Positions 15,143 through 23,778 of a DNA stretch of 64,000 bases are shown here, piece by piece. A program made the translations under genes and the position numbers. The stretch's first letter is position 1. Every line of letters starts with the position of its first letter. The stretch comes from Anaerolineae bacterium (lineage in GTDB: Bacteria; Chloroflexota; Anaerolineae; Anaerolineales; Anaerolineaceae): assembly GCA_013178295.1 (NCBI GenBank), contig JABLWW010000019.1, positions 45,794 through 109,793 of the forward strand, read 5' to 3'. The notes below the pieces were generated by a model. The model made no database searches and had not been told where the DNA came from. It was given only the letters and a program-made list of their open reading frames with translations.

Positions 15143-16228
15143 ATGAGCGAAACCAGTGTAACCAAACGGCTATCCTTTCTTGACCGCTTTCTGACGCTGT
15201 GGATTTTTCTGGCGATGGCGGTCGGCGTCGGGCTGGGCTATTTTTTGCCCGGCGTGGAAAACTTTATCAACCGCTTTGCGGTGGGCACCACCAACATCCC
15301 CATCGCCATTGGTCTGATTTTGATGATGTACCCCCCGCTGGCAAAGGTGCATTACGACGAACTAAAGGACGTCTTCCGCAACTGGCGCGTGCTGGGGCTT
15401 TCGCTGCTGCAAAACTGGGTCATCGGTCCGATTCTGATGTTTCTGTTGGCGATTATCTTTCTGCGCGGCTACCCGCACTACATGGTCGGCTTGATCCTCA
15501 TCGGGCTGGCGCGCTGTATTGCTATGGTGATTGTGTGGAACGAGCTGGCAAAGGGCGATACCGAATACGCCGCCGGGCTGGTGGCGTTCAACAGCATCTT
15601 TCAGGTGCTGTTTTACAGCGTCTATGCCTACATCTTCATCACCGTTTTGCCCACATGGTTTGGCTTGCAGGGCAGCATTGTGGAGATCACCATCGGCGAA
15701 ATTGCCAAGTCAGTGTTCATCTATCTGGGCATCCCCTTCATTGCCGGGTTCATCACCAACATGGTGCTGACGCGCCTCAAAGGCAAACAGTGGTACTACA
15801 CCCGCTTCATCCCCAAAATCAGCCCCATCACGCTGGCGGCACTGCTCTTCACCATCGTGGTCATGTTCAGCCTCAAGGGCAACCTGATTGTGACCATCCC
15901 GCTGGATGTACTGCGCATTGCCGTTCCGCTGCTGCTCTACTTTGTGCTCATGTTTCTGGTCAGCTTCTTTTTGGGCAAAGCCATCGGCGCCGATTACAGC
16001 CAAACCGCCACGCTGGCATTCACGGCTGCCAGCAACAACTTTGAACTGGCGATTGCCGTGGCGGTGGCCGTCTTTGGGCTGAACTCTGGCGAGGCGTTCA
16101 CCGCCGTCATCGGGCCGCTGGTGGAGGTGCCGGTGATGATTGGGCTGGTGAACGTGGCTTTCTGGCTGCAAAAGCGCATCTACCGCGGCAAAGTGAGCGA
16201 AGGACCGGCTGCACCGCAAATCTGTTAG
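15143..16228 (+). CDS. acr3: Arsenite/antimonite efflux permease Acr3
   Basis: 361-aa Acr3-type exporter of the bile/arsenite/riboflavin transporter superfamily, ten hydrophobic segments. The family-diagnostic Cys lies in [19 protein letters not shown], and the conserved Glu in [13 protein letters not shown] near the C-terminus is present. ATG 15143 is preceded by TAGGAGCTTTTTG. It is the effector of the arsR-DGC-acr3 operon and expels As(OH)3 across the cytoplasmic membrane. No arsenate reductase (ArsC) is in this operon, so protection would cover arsenite, or arsenate reduced by another enzyme. Confidence 0.96.
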   Translation: MSETSVTKRLSFLDRFLTLWIFLAMAVGVGLGYFLPGVENFINRFAVGTTNIPIAIGLILMMYPPLAKVHYDELKDVFRNWRVLGLSLLQNWVIGPILMFLLAIIFLRGYPHYMVGLILIGLARCIAMVIVWNELAKGDTEYAAGLVAFNSIFQVLFYSVYAYIFITVLPTWFGLQGSIVEITIGEIAKSVFIYLGIPFIAGFITNMVLTRLKGKQWYYTRFIPKISPITLAALLFTIVVMFSLKGNLIVTIPLDVLRIAVPLLLYFVLMFLVSFFLGKAIGADYSQTATLAFTAASNNFELAIAVAVAVFGLNSGEAFTAVIGPLVEVPVMIGLVNVAFWLQKRIYRGKVSEGPAAPQIC

Positions 16229-16268
16229 CGCTGACGGGCTTGCCGCCCCCGCCGCGTTGGGATACAAC

Positions 16269-17519
16269 ATGAAGCGACGCCCCATTCTCATCGAAGTGGA
16301 CGAACACGGGCGGCTGGTCTTGCCGCCCGAGGTGGCGCGGCGTTTTGGGCTGCAAAAGGGCGCCCGTCTGCGGCTGGAAGAGGACGAGAACGTCCTGCGT
16401 CTGTCGCGCTCCAGCGCCAGCCTGGCGCGCGTCAACATCGAGCCAACCAACATCTGCAACCTCGACTGCCGCACCTGTATGCGCAATGTGTGGGACGAGC
16501 CGCCGGGCAACATGAGCAGCGAGACCTTTGCGCGCATCCTGGAGGGTGTGCGCCAGTGCGACCCATTGCCGCGCCTCTTCTTTGGCGGGTTTGGCGAGCC
16601 GCTTTCGCACCCGCGCATCCTTGAGATGCTCGCCGCCGCCAAAGCGCTGGGCGTGACGGTGGAACTGATCACCAACGGTATTTTGCTGGATGAACGCCTT
16701 TGCCGCGAACTGATCGCTCTGCGCCTTGACCGGCTGTGGGTCTCGCTGGATGGCGCCACGCCCGAATCCTATGCCGATGTGCGTCTGGGCGCCGCCCTGC
16801 CGCAGGTGCTTGCCAACCTGGCGCGCCTGCGCGACCTCAAACGCCAAACCTACAGCCGCGAACCGCGCCTGGCAATCGCCTTTGTTGCCATGCGCCGCAA
16901 CATCGCCCAACTGCCCGAAATCCTGCGCATCGGGCGCTCGCTGGGGGCTGAGGGGTACTCTATCAGCAATGTTCTGCCGCACACCCCCGAACTGCAGGAG
17001 GAAATCCTCTACCGCCGCGCCCTGTATATCGCCGATATGACCGTCTCAGAGTATCAGCCGCTGGTCTCGCTGCCGCGCGTGGATATCAATGATCAGACCA
17101 CCGAGGGACTGATCAACCTGCTCAAGGGCTATGGCGTCTTTCAGCTTGCCGGGCAGGAGGTTTCACCTGGTTATGACCGCTGCCCGTTTATCGAGAAGGG
17201 CAGCCTCTCCATCCGCTGGGACGGCAGCGTAGCGCCCTGTCTGCCGCTGCTGCACGACCATGAATCCTATCTGGATGACCGTCTGCGCCGGTCGCACGCC
17301 TTTTTTATCGGCAACATCAACCAGCGTGGACTGCTGGAGATTTGGAACGACCCTGCCTACGTTGCCCTGCGTGAGCGTCTGCTGGGGTTTGATTTTTCGC
17401 CCTGCACGGGGTGCAACTCGTGCGAGATGGCAGACGCCAACCTGGAGGACTGCTTTGGCAATGTGCAGCCTGCCTGCGGGGGCTGTCTGTGGGCGCAGGG
17501 GTTCATCCAGTGTCCGTAA
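16269..17519 (+). CDS. AbrB-like/radical SAM/SPASM fusion protein
   Basis: 416 aa in three parts. Residues 5-45 form an AbrB/SpoVT-type swapped-hairpin segment (LIEVDEHGRLVLPPEVARRF, GLQKGARLRL). The radical SAM core follows with the 4Fe-4S cysteines C63, C67 and C70 (CNLDCRTC) and the GGFGEP SAM motif. The C-terminal SPASM-like region has several Cys (CPFIEKG, APCLPL, CTGCNSC, CGGC) for auxiliary clusters. The layout resembles maturases described for tungsten-cofactor aldehyde oxidoreductases, but no such oxidoreductase is nearby. It starts 40 nt after acr3 in the same direction, so it may be read with the arsenic operon. ATG 16269 is used; a TTG at 16257 is possible. Confidence 0.85.
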   Translation: MKRRPILIEVDEHGRLVLPPEVARRFGLQKGARLRLEEDENVLRLSRSSASLARVNIEPTNICNLDCRTCMRNVWDEPPGNMSSETFARILEGVRQCDPLPRLFFGGFGEPLSHPRILEMLAAAKALGVTVELITNGILLDERLCRELIALRLDRLWVSLDGATPESYADVRLGAALPQVLANLARLRDLKRQTYSREPRLAIAFVAMRRNIAQLPEILRIGRSLGAEGYSISNVLPHTPELQEEILYRRALYIADMTVSEYQPLVSLPRVDINDQTTEGLINLLKGYGVFQLAGQEVSPGYDRCPFIEKGSLSIRWDGSVAPCLPLLHDHESYLDDRLRRSHAFFIGNINQRGLLEIWNDPAYVALRERLLGFDFSPCTGCNSCEMADANLEDCFGNVQPACGGCLWAQGFIQCP

Positions 17520-17530
17520 GCGGGCAGTGA

Positions 17531-18571
17531 TCACCCCTCTGCGGGCGGGGCTTCGGCTTTGAACGCGGCGTGAAACACAGCTTGCCCGCGCGGGATGCTC
17601 CCATTGAATGAGAGGACGAAGAAGAATTGCTGTGGAACGCCCTCATGCGACAGCCCTTCCACATTCTCGAACCCAAACTGGCGGTAGTACTGCGGATGCC
17701 CGACCAGACAGCAGCCGCTGGCGTTGAGGGCTTTCAGGCGCGACAGCCCTTCCCGGATCAGCGCTTTGCCGATGCCGCACTGCTGAAAGTCGGGGTGCAC
17801 CGAAACTGGCCCAAGCCCGTACCAGCCCTGCGTCCCGTCCGTCATTGTCACAGGGGAGAAGGCAATATGCCCCACCACGCGCCCCTCGACCTCAGCCACC
17901 AGCGAAATCGTCAGGGCATTGGCGGCTCTCAGCGCCTGGATGACAAACTGCTCGGTGTGGCTGCTGATTTCCATATCTGCAAATGCCGCCGCCGTGACAT
18001 CGTGGATGGCGGCAATGTCTGTCTCTCTCTCGTCTCTGATGCGAATGTTGTATGTGTTCATGGATGACCTTGTTTGAATATGTCGTCCTCTATATTTGCT
18101 CAGCAGGCGCGTTTGCTCCTCTGAGTCCGGTTCTCCCGCGAGGATGGCTTCGATAAATTCATCCGGCGGTTTGTAGTGATGTTCGACCACATAGTGATAA
18201 ATAAGCGCCGGGGCGGCATATACGGCGGATTTTCCCAGCACGCGGATTTCTCCGTTGCCGGTGCTTGCCCAGTGGGCGCTGCTCCCGTAGCGGTCTTCCC
18301 GATCATGCGCATCCCATTGCGTCCACGGAAACCAGCAAAACTCGCAGGCGTGAAAACCGCGCGTGATCAGCACGATGTATTCATCCAGGCAAAACCTGAG
18401 TAGCTTGTCCTTGAATTTCTGCGGCGTGAAGCCCGTTTCAAAAGGCATTTGCACGCCCAGCCAGCCGATATTGAGCGGCTTGGGGGTCAGCGGCTCGCAG
18501 TCTGCGAGATATGCGTAGGGGGTCAAATCCTTGAAACAGGTCACGGTTTCCCTTATCTTTGAATAAACCAT
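17531..18571 (-). CDS. DUF7919-GNAT acetyltransferase fusion
   Basis: 346 aa in one frame. Residues 1-150 match the DUF7919 type (FKDLTPYAYL, LNIGWLGVQMPFETG, TRGFHACEFC, GNGEIRVLG, YAAPALIYHYVVEHHYKPP). Residues 172-335 form a YhbS-like GNAT N-acetyltransferase: IRIRDERETDIAAIHDV, VGHIAFSPV, the acetyl-CoA loop HPDFQQCGIGKALI, and CCLVGHPQYYRQFGF. An internal ATG at 18060 with AAGGTC upstream could also initiate the acetyltransferase alone, so both long and short products are possible. The 5' end overlaps the M28 peptidase stop by 19 nt. Substrates are unknown. Confidence 0.8.
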   Translation of the reverse strand: MVYSKIRETVTCFKDLTPYAYLADCEPLTPKPLNIGWLGVQMPFETGFTPQKFKDKLLRFCLDEYIVLITRGFHACEFCWFPWTQWDAHDREDRYGSSAHWASTGNGEIRVLGKSAVYAAPALIYHYVVEHHYKPPDEFIEAILAGEPDSEEQTRLLSKYRGRHIQTRSSMNTYNIRIRDERETDIAAIHDVTAAAFADMEISSHTEQFVIQALRAANALTISLVAEVEGRVVGHIAFSPVTMTDGTQGWYGLGPVSVHPDFQQCGIGKALIREGLSRLKALNASGCCLVGHPQYYRQFGFENVEGLSHEGVPQQFFFVLSFNGSIPRGQAVFHAAFKAEAPPAEG

Positions 18572-19764
18572 GCCAGGGCGCTGGCGGTTTCGACCAGCTT
18601 GCGGCAGTCAACGATATCGGGGTTGTCTTTGGGGGTGTGGGTGATCTCCTGGCTCTCCATGTTCTCGAGAAACCACTGCGATGAGACCGCCATGGCGGGA
18701 CACCCCTGCTGTATGAACATGCTGTGGTCTCCCTGCACCCAGGCTGCCCCCTGGCTGATGCCGTCAAATTTTGCCAGCGTGTCGTCCACCGCCGTTTGCA
18801 GCGCGGCGGGCAGGTTGAAAGGCGAAAATGCTGTCTTGCCCTCTTTGTAACCCGCGCCGTCAATGTTGATGTTGAGCACGATTGTGTTGAAGCGCCCCTG
18901 ATTCTTGCGCATGTAGTCCATCTGTCCTGTCACAGCGTAGTAATCTTCGCCGTTGAACGCCACAATCTCAAGCCCTCTTTCCCCGCTGTAATCTTTGAGC
19001 AGTTCAGCCAGCAGCAGCAGGACGATGACCCCCGTGGCGTTGTCAATGGCGCCTGGCGAGCCTTTCTTGGCGTCGATGTGCGCCGTGATGACAATACGTT
19101 CGTCCATGTTTTTGCCTTTGCGCGCAATCACTTGATAGGCTTTGGCGGGGATGCGCTTTGAACGCGAGTGCAGAACAGCCTGCGCCCCAACGCGGGGCAG
19201 CAGCCTGTTGCCTTCCTCTTCGGTGGTATAGACCGAGGGGATATCGAAGTCGCCGTCCTCGAACAGGGGGAAGGGGTAAACGCCCCCCGCCACGGCGGGA
19301 TTTCTGCCGGTGGCGCAGATGATCGCCGCGGGCTGTTTTTGTTCAAGCAGGGCGATGATGCTTTGATGTTCTTCGGGGTTATAGAACACAAAATTCTTGG
19401 GCATGATCTGTTCTTTGGCAATCTCGCCGTGCAGCAGAAGGATTTTGCCGCCGATCTCCTGCCGCGCAAGCGCTTCGATTGTCGCCGCGCTGACCAGCTC
19501 CGCCTGCACACGGCATCCCAGCGCGTAGGGGCTGACCAGCACGCTGAAGGCTTCATCTTCCACGTGCAGCGCCGCTCCGCCGTTTTCCCAATCCACCGCA
19601 TCCAGTTCGGAAACTTCGGTCTGCCAGCCCAGCGATGCGATTTGGCGCTTGAAAAAATCTGTTGCCTGCCGATTTCCAGGGCTGCCCACACAGCGCTCTG
19701 GGATGGTGCGGCACAGCGTGTGCAAATACGAGACGCTCTTTTGGTACAGTTGTTCACTTTGCAT
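18553..19764 (-). CDS. M28-family zinc aminopeptidase
   Basis: 403-aa metallopeptidase without a visible signal peptide. Expected co-catalytic zinc ligands are in place: H229 (VITAHIDAKKG), D241 (GAIDNATGV), E273/D274 (AFNGEDYYAVTG), D302 (NINIDGAGY) and H376 (SQEITHTPKDNPD). A PA-type insert of about 100 residues precedes the catalytic domain. GGAGGAAACACC precedes ATG 19764. It probably trims peptides from the N-terminus; localisation appears cytoplasmic. It overlaps the following DUF7919-GNAT gene, so the two are likely co-expressed. Confidence 0.92.
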   Translation of the reverse strand: MQSEQLYQKSVSYLHTLCRTIPERCVGSPGNRQATDFFKRQIASLGWQTEVSELDAVDWENGGAALHVEDEAFSVLVSPYALGCRVQAELVSAATIEALARQEIGGKILLLHGEIAKEQIMPKNFVFYNPEEHQSIIALLEQKQPAAIICATGRNPAVAGGVYPFPLFEDGDFDIPSVYTTEEEGNRLLPRVGAQAVLHSRSKRIPAKAYQVIARKGKNMDERIVITAHIDAKKGSPGAIDNATGVIVLLLLAELLKDYSGERGLEIVAFNGEDYYAVTGQMDYMRKNQGRFNTIVLNINIDGAGYKEGKTAFSPFNLPAALQTAVDDTLAKFDGISQGAAWVQGDHSMFIQQGCPAMAVSSQWFLENMESQEITHTPKDNPDIVDCRKLVETASALAWFIQR

Positions 19765-19815
19765 GGTGTTTCCTCCAGGTGGTATACGCAGGGTTCGGCG
19801 CGGCGGCGCGCTGGG

Positions 19816-20553
19816 TCAGTCTTCCAGTTTCAACGCGCCAAAATCAAAACAGGACTGGTGTTTGTAAATTGCCTGACGGCTCACTTGGCGCACGTCGCCA
19901 TCTGGCGTGACCAGCACCTTGACGGCAAAGGCGGTGTGCGGACCGCAGCCCATTTTGCCGCCGGAAATATCAAACAACAGGACAAGGTAACCATCGGGCG
20001 TCTCTTCGGCGTGGGTTTCTTCCAGCACCTTCACCAGATACTCGACAGGCGCGCTGGGGTCAAAATCGTAGCGCGCCTCGAGTGAGGTCATCGCCGTGGC
20101 GTAGCTGATGGCTTCGTCGGCTGACTCGACCGGCGCAAAGAGTTCCCTGAATTCGGATTTTTTGATGATCAGCCGGTACGTGCCGTTCTGAAAGACGGCA
20201 AAGCTGCGATAGCTCTGATCCAGACCGCCCGGCTGTCTGAAGTGGTCTTTGTCGGGGGGGGTGCCGCTGGTGTGAATACATTCCACCAGCGGATAGGGCG
20301 GCTGCAGCCCGCCGAGATAGAAGCCGGGCGTGGTGATCGCATCACAGCCGAGCGCCGCCAGCTGCGGGCACAAGGCTTGCAGGTCTTGGCTGCATCCCAA
20401 TTCTTTCAGCCTTTGGGCGTTGACCGTCCAGTCGCAGGGGGGATGCTCGGTCACGCGCACCGTGTGAGCGATCAACGGCAGGCTGAGGGGCTGCGCACAG
20501 CCTGCCAGCATGAGCAGTGCAGCGCAGCATTTGATCAGACGAGAGATGTGCAC
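19816..20553 (-). CDS. Lipoprotein of unknown function
   Basis: 245-aa predicted lipoprotein: signal peptide SRLIKCCAALLMLAGCAQ with lipobox LAGC. The mature part contains many Cys (PPCDWTVNAQRLKELGC, LCPQLAALGCDA, LVECIHTSG, GKMGCGPH, HQSCFDFGALKLED) that could pair in disulfides, and a beta-rich C-terminal half. GTG 20553 is favoured because AAGGAGA lies 6 nt upstream; an ATG at 20577 precedes that site. I do not recognise a family. It lies 51 nt downstream of the M28 gene on the template order, transcribed in the same direction before it. Confidence 0.75.
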   Translation of the reverse strand: MHISRLIKCCAALLMLAGCAQPLSLPLIAHTVRVTEHPPCDWTVNAQRLKELGCSQDLQALCPQLAALGCDAITTPGFYLGGLQPPYPLVECIHTSGTPPDKDHFRQPGGLDQSYRSFAVFQNGTYRLIIKKSEFRELFAPVESADEAISYATAMTSLEARYDFDPSAPVEYLVKVLEETHAEETPDGYLVLLFDISGGKMGCGPHTAFAVKVLVTPDGDVRQVSRQAIYKHQSCFDFGALKLED

Positions 20554-20796
20554 GGCATGTCTCCTTGGGCGATGCATCTGCCGGGGTCATATTTGTCGCT
20601 GATCATCATCTGCACCGCCTGTCTGTGGGTGTTGCACACGCGCCCCAGCACTAAGAAGATTATACACGACCACCCGTGAAAATATGCGCGCGTGTGAGCT
20701 GTTGCTCTTTTGTCGTTGTGCGCCGCGCCGCCGGGTGGGATGGGGCTTGCCCTCCCCCAGCCCCTTCCAAAGGGAGGGGAGTGCTGCGCGAGGAGA

Positions 20797-20892
20797 AAAC
20801 CCTCCCCTGAAAGGGGAGGGCAGGGAGGGGTCAAGCCGCGCCCTGCCCCCCCTCTTGCGCAGCACCCCAGCAGGGAGCTAAAAGGAGAGGGG
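20797..20892. repeat. Dispersed repeat B, copy 2
   Basis: Second copy of the block at 14155-14252, including the CAGGGAGCTAAAAGGAGAGG end. Preceded by a partial copy of the 92-bp repeat near 20740-20780. The 345-nt gap between the lipoprotein and the FGGY kinase otherwise shows nothing recognisable. Confidence 0.6.
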
Positions 20893-20898
20893 AATCCG

Positions 20899-22440
20899 TT
20901 ACCCCGTGCGCAGGGCGGCAATGCGGTCGCCCAGCTCGGCAAGATGCTCTCCGGCGCGGGCAAAGATGGGCAGATAGCTGCGGTACACCTGGCTGTGGGC
21001 GGCGATGGGGCGGGTGATGTCTTCCACCTGGTGAATCTCATCCACGATGTCAAAGCTATGCCACAGCCCGGCGCCCACCGCGGCGCAAGCCGCCGCCCCC
21101 AGCGCCGCGGCTTGCTGGTCAATGTTGGTTTTGACGATGTCCATCTCGTACACGTCGGCGTAAATCTGCCGCCACAGGCTGCTGTGGCTGCCGCCGCCCA
21201 CCACCAGCATCTCGCTGCTCAGCGTCTGCATGCGGCGCAGTTCGTCCAGCGCCAAACGCAGCTCGAGGGCAATGCCTTCCATGGCGGCGCGCAGGATATC
21301 GGCGCGGGTGTGGGCAAGGTCAAGCCCCAAAAATGCCCCGCGGATGTTGACCGAGGGACTCATCGAGGTGCCGCCCGCCATGTTGGGGTTGAACAGCAGA
21401 CCGTTGGCGCCCACCGGCGACTGCGCCGCCTCGGCGGTCATCAGGTCATAGACATCTACCTGCTGGCGCTCCGCCTGTTCCTTCAGGTCGCGGCAAAAGT
21501 GGTCGCGCACCCAGCGGAAGCTCGTCCCGGCGGAAAAGGTACTGACCGCTGAGGTGAACATCCCCGGCAGGACATGCGTAAAGACATACGGACGGACACG
21601 CAGGTCAATCAGCGGCTTGCTCGAGCTGACGGCAATCCAGCTGGAGGAGCCCTGCGAGTTATACACGCGCCCCTCGCGGGTGTTGCGGGCACCCAGCGCC
21701 ATACACGAGTTATCCACCCCGCCGCACACCACTTTGATGCCCGGCTTCAGCCCCAGTTCGGCGGCTGCCTCGCTGTGCAGTGTGCCGATCACCTGGGTGG
21801 AGGCGACAATCTCGGGAAAGAGGCTGGCAGAAAGACCGCTGGCTTCAATCAGGCGCGGGCTGTACTTCCACCCCAGCAGGTCATACACGCCCGTGCCCGA
21901 GGCGTAGGAGTAGTCGCTGCCGATAAACCCCGTCAGACGGTAGTTGATGTAATCCTTGGTGCCGATGAACTTATCCACGCGGGCAAACATCTCCGGCTCG
22001 TGGTCGCGAAACCACATTATCTTGAACACCGAATACAGCGGCGGGGGGAAGCCGTTGCCGGTGATGGTGTACCATTCGGCTTCGGGGATGTTTTGGAAGA
22101 AGCGCTGTGCCTGTTCGCTGGCGCGCGAATCCGACCAGATGGGAGTTGCCTCGCGCAGCAGGTTGCCGTGCGCATCCAGCGGCACCACCCCCAGACTGTG
22201 CCCAGAGATTCCACAGCAGACGATTGCCGCCGGGTCAACGCCCGATTCCGCCAGCAGACGGCGCGTGCTGGCAGCCACTGCCTGCCACCAGTCCAGCGGG
22301 CGCTGCTCGTGCCAGCCGCTGCGCGGGTAAAAGGTCTGATAGGCTTCAAAGCACTCGGCAACACATGCTCCCTGGACGTTGTAAAGGGCGGCTTTGTTGC
22401 CGCTGGTGCCCAGGTCATAGGCGATGAGATACGTATCCAT
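20899..22440 (-). CDS. FGGY-family carbohydrate kinase (xylulokinase-like)
   Basis: 513-aa sugar kinase of the ASKHA fold. The N-terminal phosphate-1 motif is LIAYDLGTSGNKAALY, the sugar-contact region reads PIWSDSRASEQA, and the catalytic Asp is in VVCGGVDNSCMALGARN. The C-terminal domain contains the adenosine motif MLVVGGGSHSSLWRQIYADV. Overall length and motifs are closest to XylB-type xylulokinases, but FGGY enzymes change specificity easily. It is monocistronic with its own promoter at 22525-22552. With the GH3/CUT1 locus at 7-13 kb it would fit pentose (xyloside) breakdown; this link is inference. Confidence 0.9.
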   Translation of the reverse strand: MDTYLIAYDLGTSGNKAALYNVQGACVAECFEAYQTFYPRSGWHEQRPLDWWQAVAASTRRLLAESGVDPAAIVCCGISGHSLGVVPLDAHGNLLREATPIWSDSRASEQAQRFFQNIPEAEWYTITGNGFPPPLYSVFKIMWFRDHEPEMFARVDKFIGTKDYINYRLTGFIGSDYSYASGTGVYDLLGWKYSPRLIEASGLSASLFPEIVASTQVIGTLHSEAAAELGLKPGIKVVCGGVDNSCMALGARNTREGRVYNSQGSSSWIAVSSSKPLIDLRVRPYVFTHVLPGMFTSAVSTFSAGTSFRWVRDHFCRDLKEQAERQQVDVYDLMTAEAAQSPVGANGLLFNPNMAGGTSMSPSVNIRGAFLGLDLAHTRADILRAAMEGIALELRLALDELRRMQTLSSEMLVVGGGSHSSLWRQIYADVYEMDIVKTNIDQQAAALGAAACAAVGAGLWHSFDIVDEIHQVEDITRPIAAHSQVYRSYLPIFARAGEHLAELGDRIAALRTG

Positions 22441-22524
22441 AGCGTTTGACTCTGCTCCTCTTGGGTTGGCGTTTGGGATGGGGCGCTGTAAATCGTCAGG
22501 AAGTTGTCATCCTGTACGGACATG

Positions 22525-22552
22525 ATTATAAGTGAAATGTGCCCTCTGTCAA
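22525..22552 (-). promoter_or_regulatory. Promoter of the FGGY kinase gene
   Basis: TTGACA (22547-22552) - 16 bp - TATAAT (22525-22530) on the minus strand. This predicts a leader of about 78 nt in front of ATG 22440. Confidence 0.7.
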
Positions 22553-22662
22553 GGCTGACACAAAAGGTTTGCCCTGCGCCGCAACGTTTTTTGCCGATTC
22601 ATGTTATATATTTAATTGCAGCTTGCGCTGGAATCTAACTTCTTAGAGGAGGAGCAATCACG

Positions 22663-23778
22663 ATGGCAAATGCTGAAACGCTGGTACGCCGCCTGTTGGA
22701 AAGCGCCGAAATTGAAATCAACGGCAGCCGCCCCTGGGATATTCAGGTGCACAACCCCAAACTCTATGAACGCGCCCTGAGCGAGGGCAACCTGGGCTTG
22801 GGCGAATCGTACATGGACGGCTGGTGGGACTGCGCCGCCATTGACCAGTTTATTGACCGCGTCCTGCGCGCCAAGCTCGACCGTCAGATCAAGGGCAACT
22901 GGCGCATTGCCCTGCATGCCCTGCGCTGCCGTCTGTTCAACCTGCAGTCGCGGGCGCGGGCGTTTGAGATCGGCGAAGCCCACTACGACCTGGGCAACGA
23001 CCTCTACACAGCCATGCTCGATAAACGCCTCAACTACACCTGCGCCTACTGGAAAGATGCCAAAAACCTTGACGAGGCGCAGGAAGCCAAGCTGGAACTG
23101 GTGTGCAAAAAGATCGGCGCCCGCCCTGGGATGCGCATCCTCGAACTGGGGTGCGGCTGGGGCAGTTTTGCCAAATATGCCGCCGAAAAATACGGTGCCC
23201 ACGTGCTGGGGGTTACCGTCTCCAAAGAGCAGGTGGCGCTGGGGATGGAGCTGTGCAAGGGGCTGCCGGTGGAACTGCGTCTGCAGGATTACCGCGAGGT
23301 GGAAGGGCAGTATGACGCCGTCATCTCGATCGGTGTGATGGAGCATGTGGGCTATAAGAACTACCGCACCTATATGGAGGTGGTTGACCGCACGCTCAAG
23401 CCGGATGGGATTGCCTTTATCCACACCATTGGGCGCAACGAAAGCGGCACCAACGCCGACGCCTGGACGAACAAATACATCTTCCCCAACGGGATGCTGC
23501 CCTCGATTGCCCAGCTCAGCCGGGCGATGGAAGGGCTGTTTATCATCGAAGACCTGCACAACATCGGTCCGCACTACGACCCAACGCTGATGGCGTGGCA
23601 CGCCAATTTTGAGAAAGCCTGGCCGCAACTGCGCGGCAAATACGGCGACCGCTTTTACCGCATGTGGCGTTATTACCTGTTGAGCAGTGCCGGGGGCTTC
23701 CGCTCGCGCAGCCAGCAGCTGTGGCAGTTTGTCATGACACGCCCGGGTACCCCGCAGCCGGAATGCCGCTACGCATGA
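22663..23778 (+). CDS. cfa: Cyclopropane-fatty-acyl-phospholipid synthase family methyltransferase
   Basis: 371-aa SAM-dependent enzyme that adds a methylene/methyl to the double bond of phospholipid acyl chains at the membrane. An N-terminal CFA domain (LGLGESYMDGWWDC, AHYDLGNDLYTAMLD, MNYTCAYW-like LNYTCAYW) precedes the SAM fold with LELGCGWGSFAKYAAE. The active-site region GVMEHVGYKNYRTYM and HTIGRNESG, TNKYIFPNGMLPS are all family hallmarks. GAGGAGG lies 8 nt before ATG 22663. The stop overlaps the start of the following flavoprotein by ATGA, so the two proteins are probably made together. Product could be a cyclopropane or a 10-methyl/10-methylene acyl chain. Confidence 0.95.
   Translation: MANAETLVRRLLESAEIEINGSRPWDIQVHNPKLYERALSEGNLGLGESYMDGWWDCAAIDQFIDRVLRAKLDRQIKGNWRIALHALRCRLFNLQSRARAFEIGEAHYDLGNDLYTAMLDKRLNYTCAYWKDAKNLDEAQEAKLELVCKKIGARPGMRILELGCGWGSFAKYAAEKYGAHVLGVTVSKEQVALGMELCKGLPVELRLQDYREVEGQYDAVISIGVMEHVGYKNYRTYMEVVDRTLKPDGIAFIHTIGRNESGTNADAWTNKYIFPNGMLPSIAQLSRAMEGLFIIEDLHNIGPHYDPTLMAWHANFEKAWPQLRGKYGDRFYRMWRYYLLSSAGGFRSRSQQLWQFVMTRPGTPQPECRYA

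Noticed and set aside
17531..18060. Acetyltransferase annotated as a separate gene
   Set aside because: The frame is open through the DUF7919 part with no stop; the internal start is noted as an alternative only.
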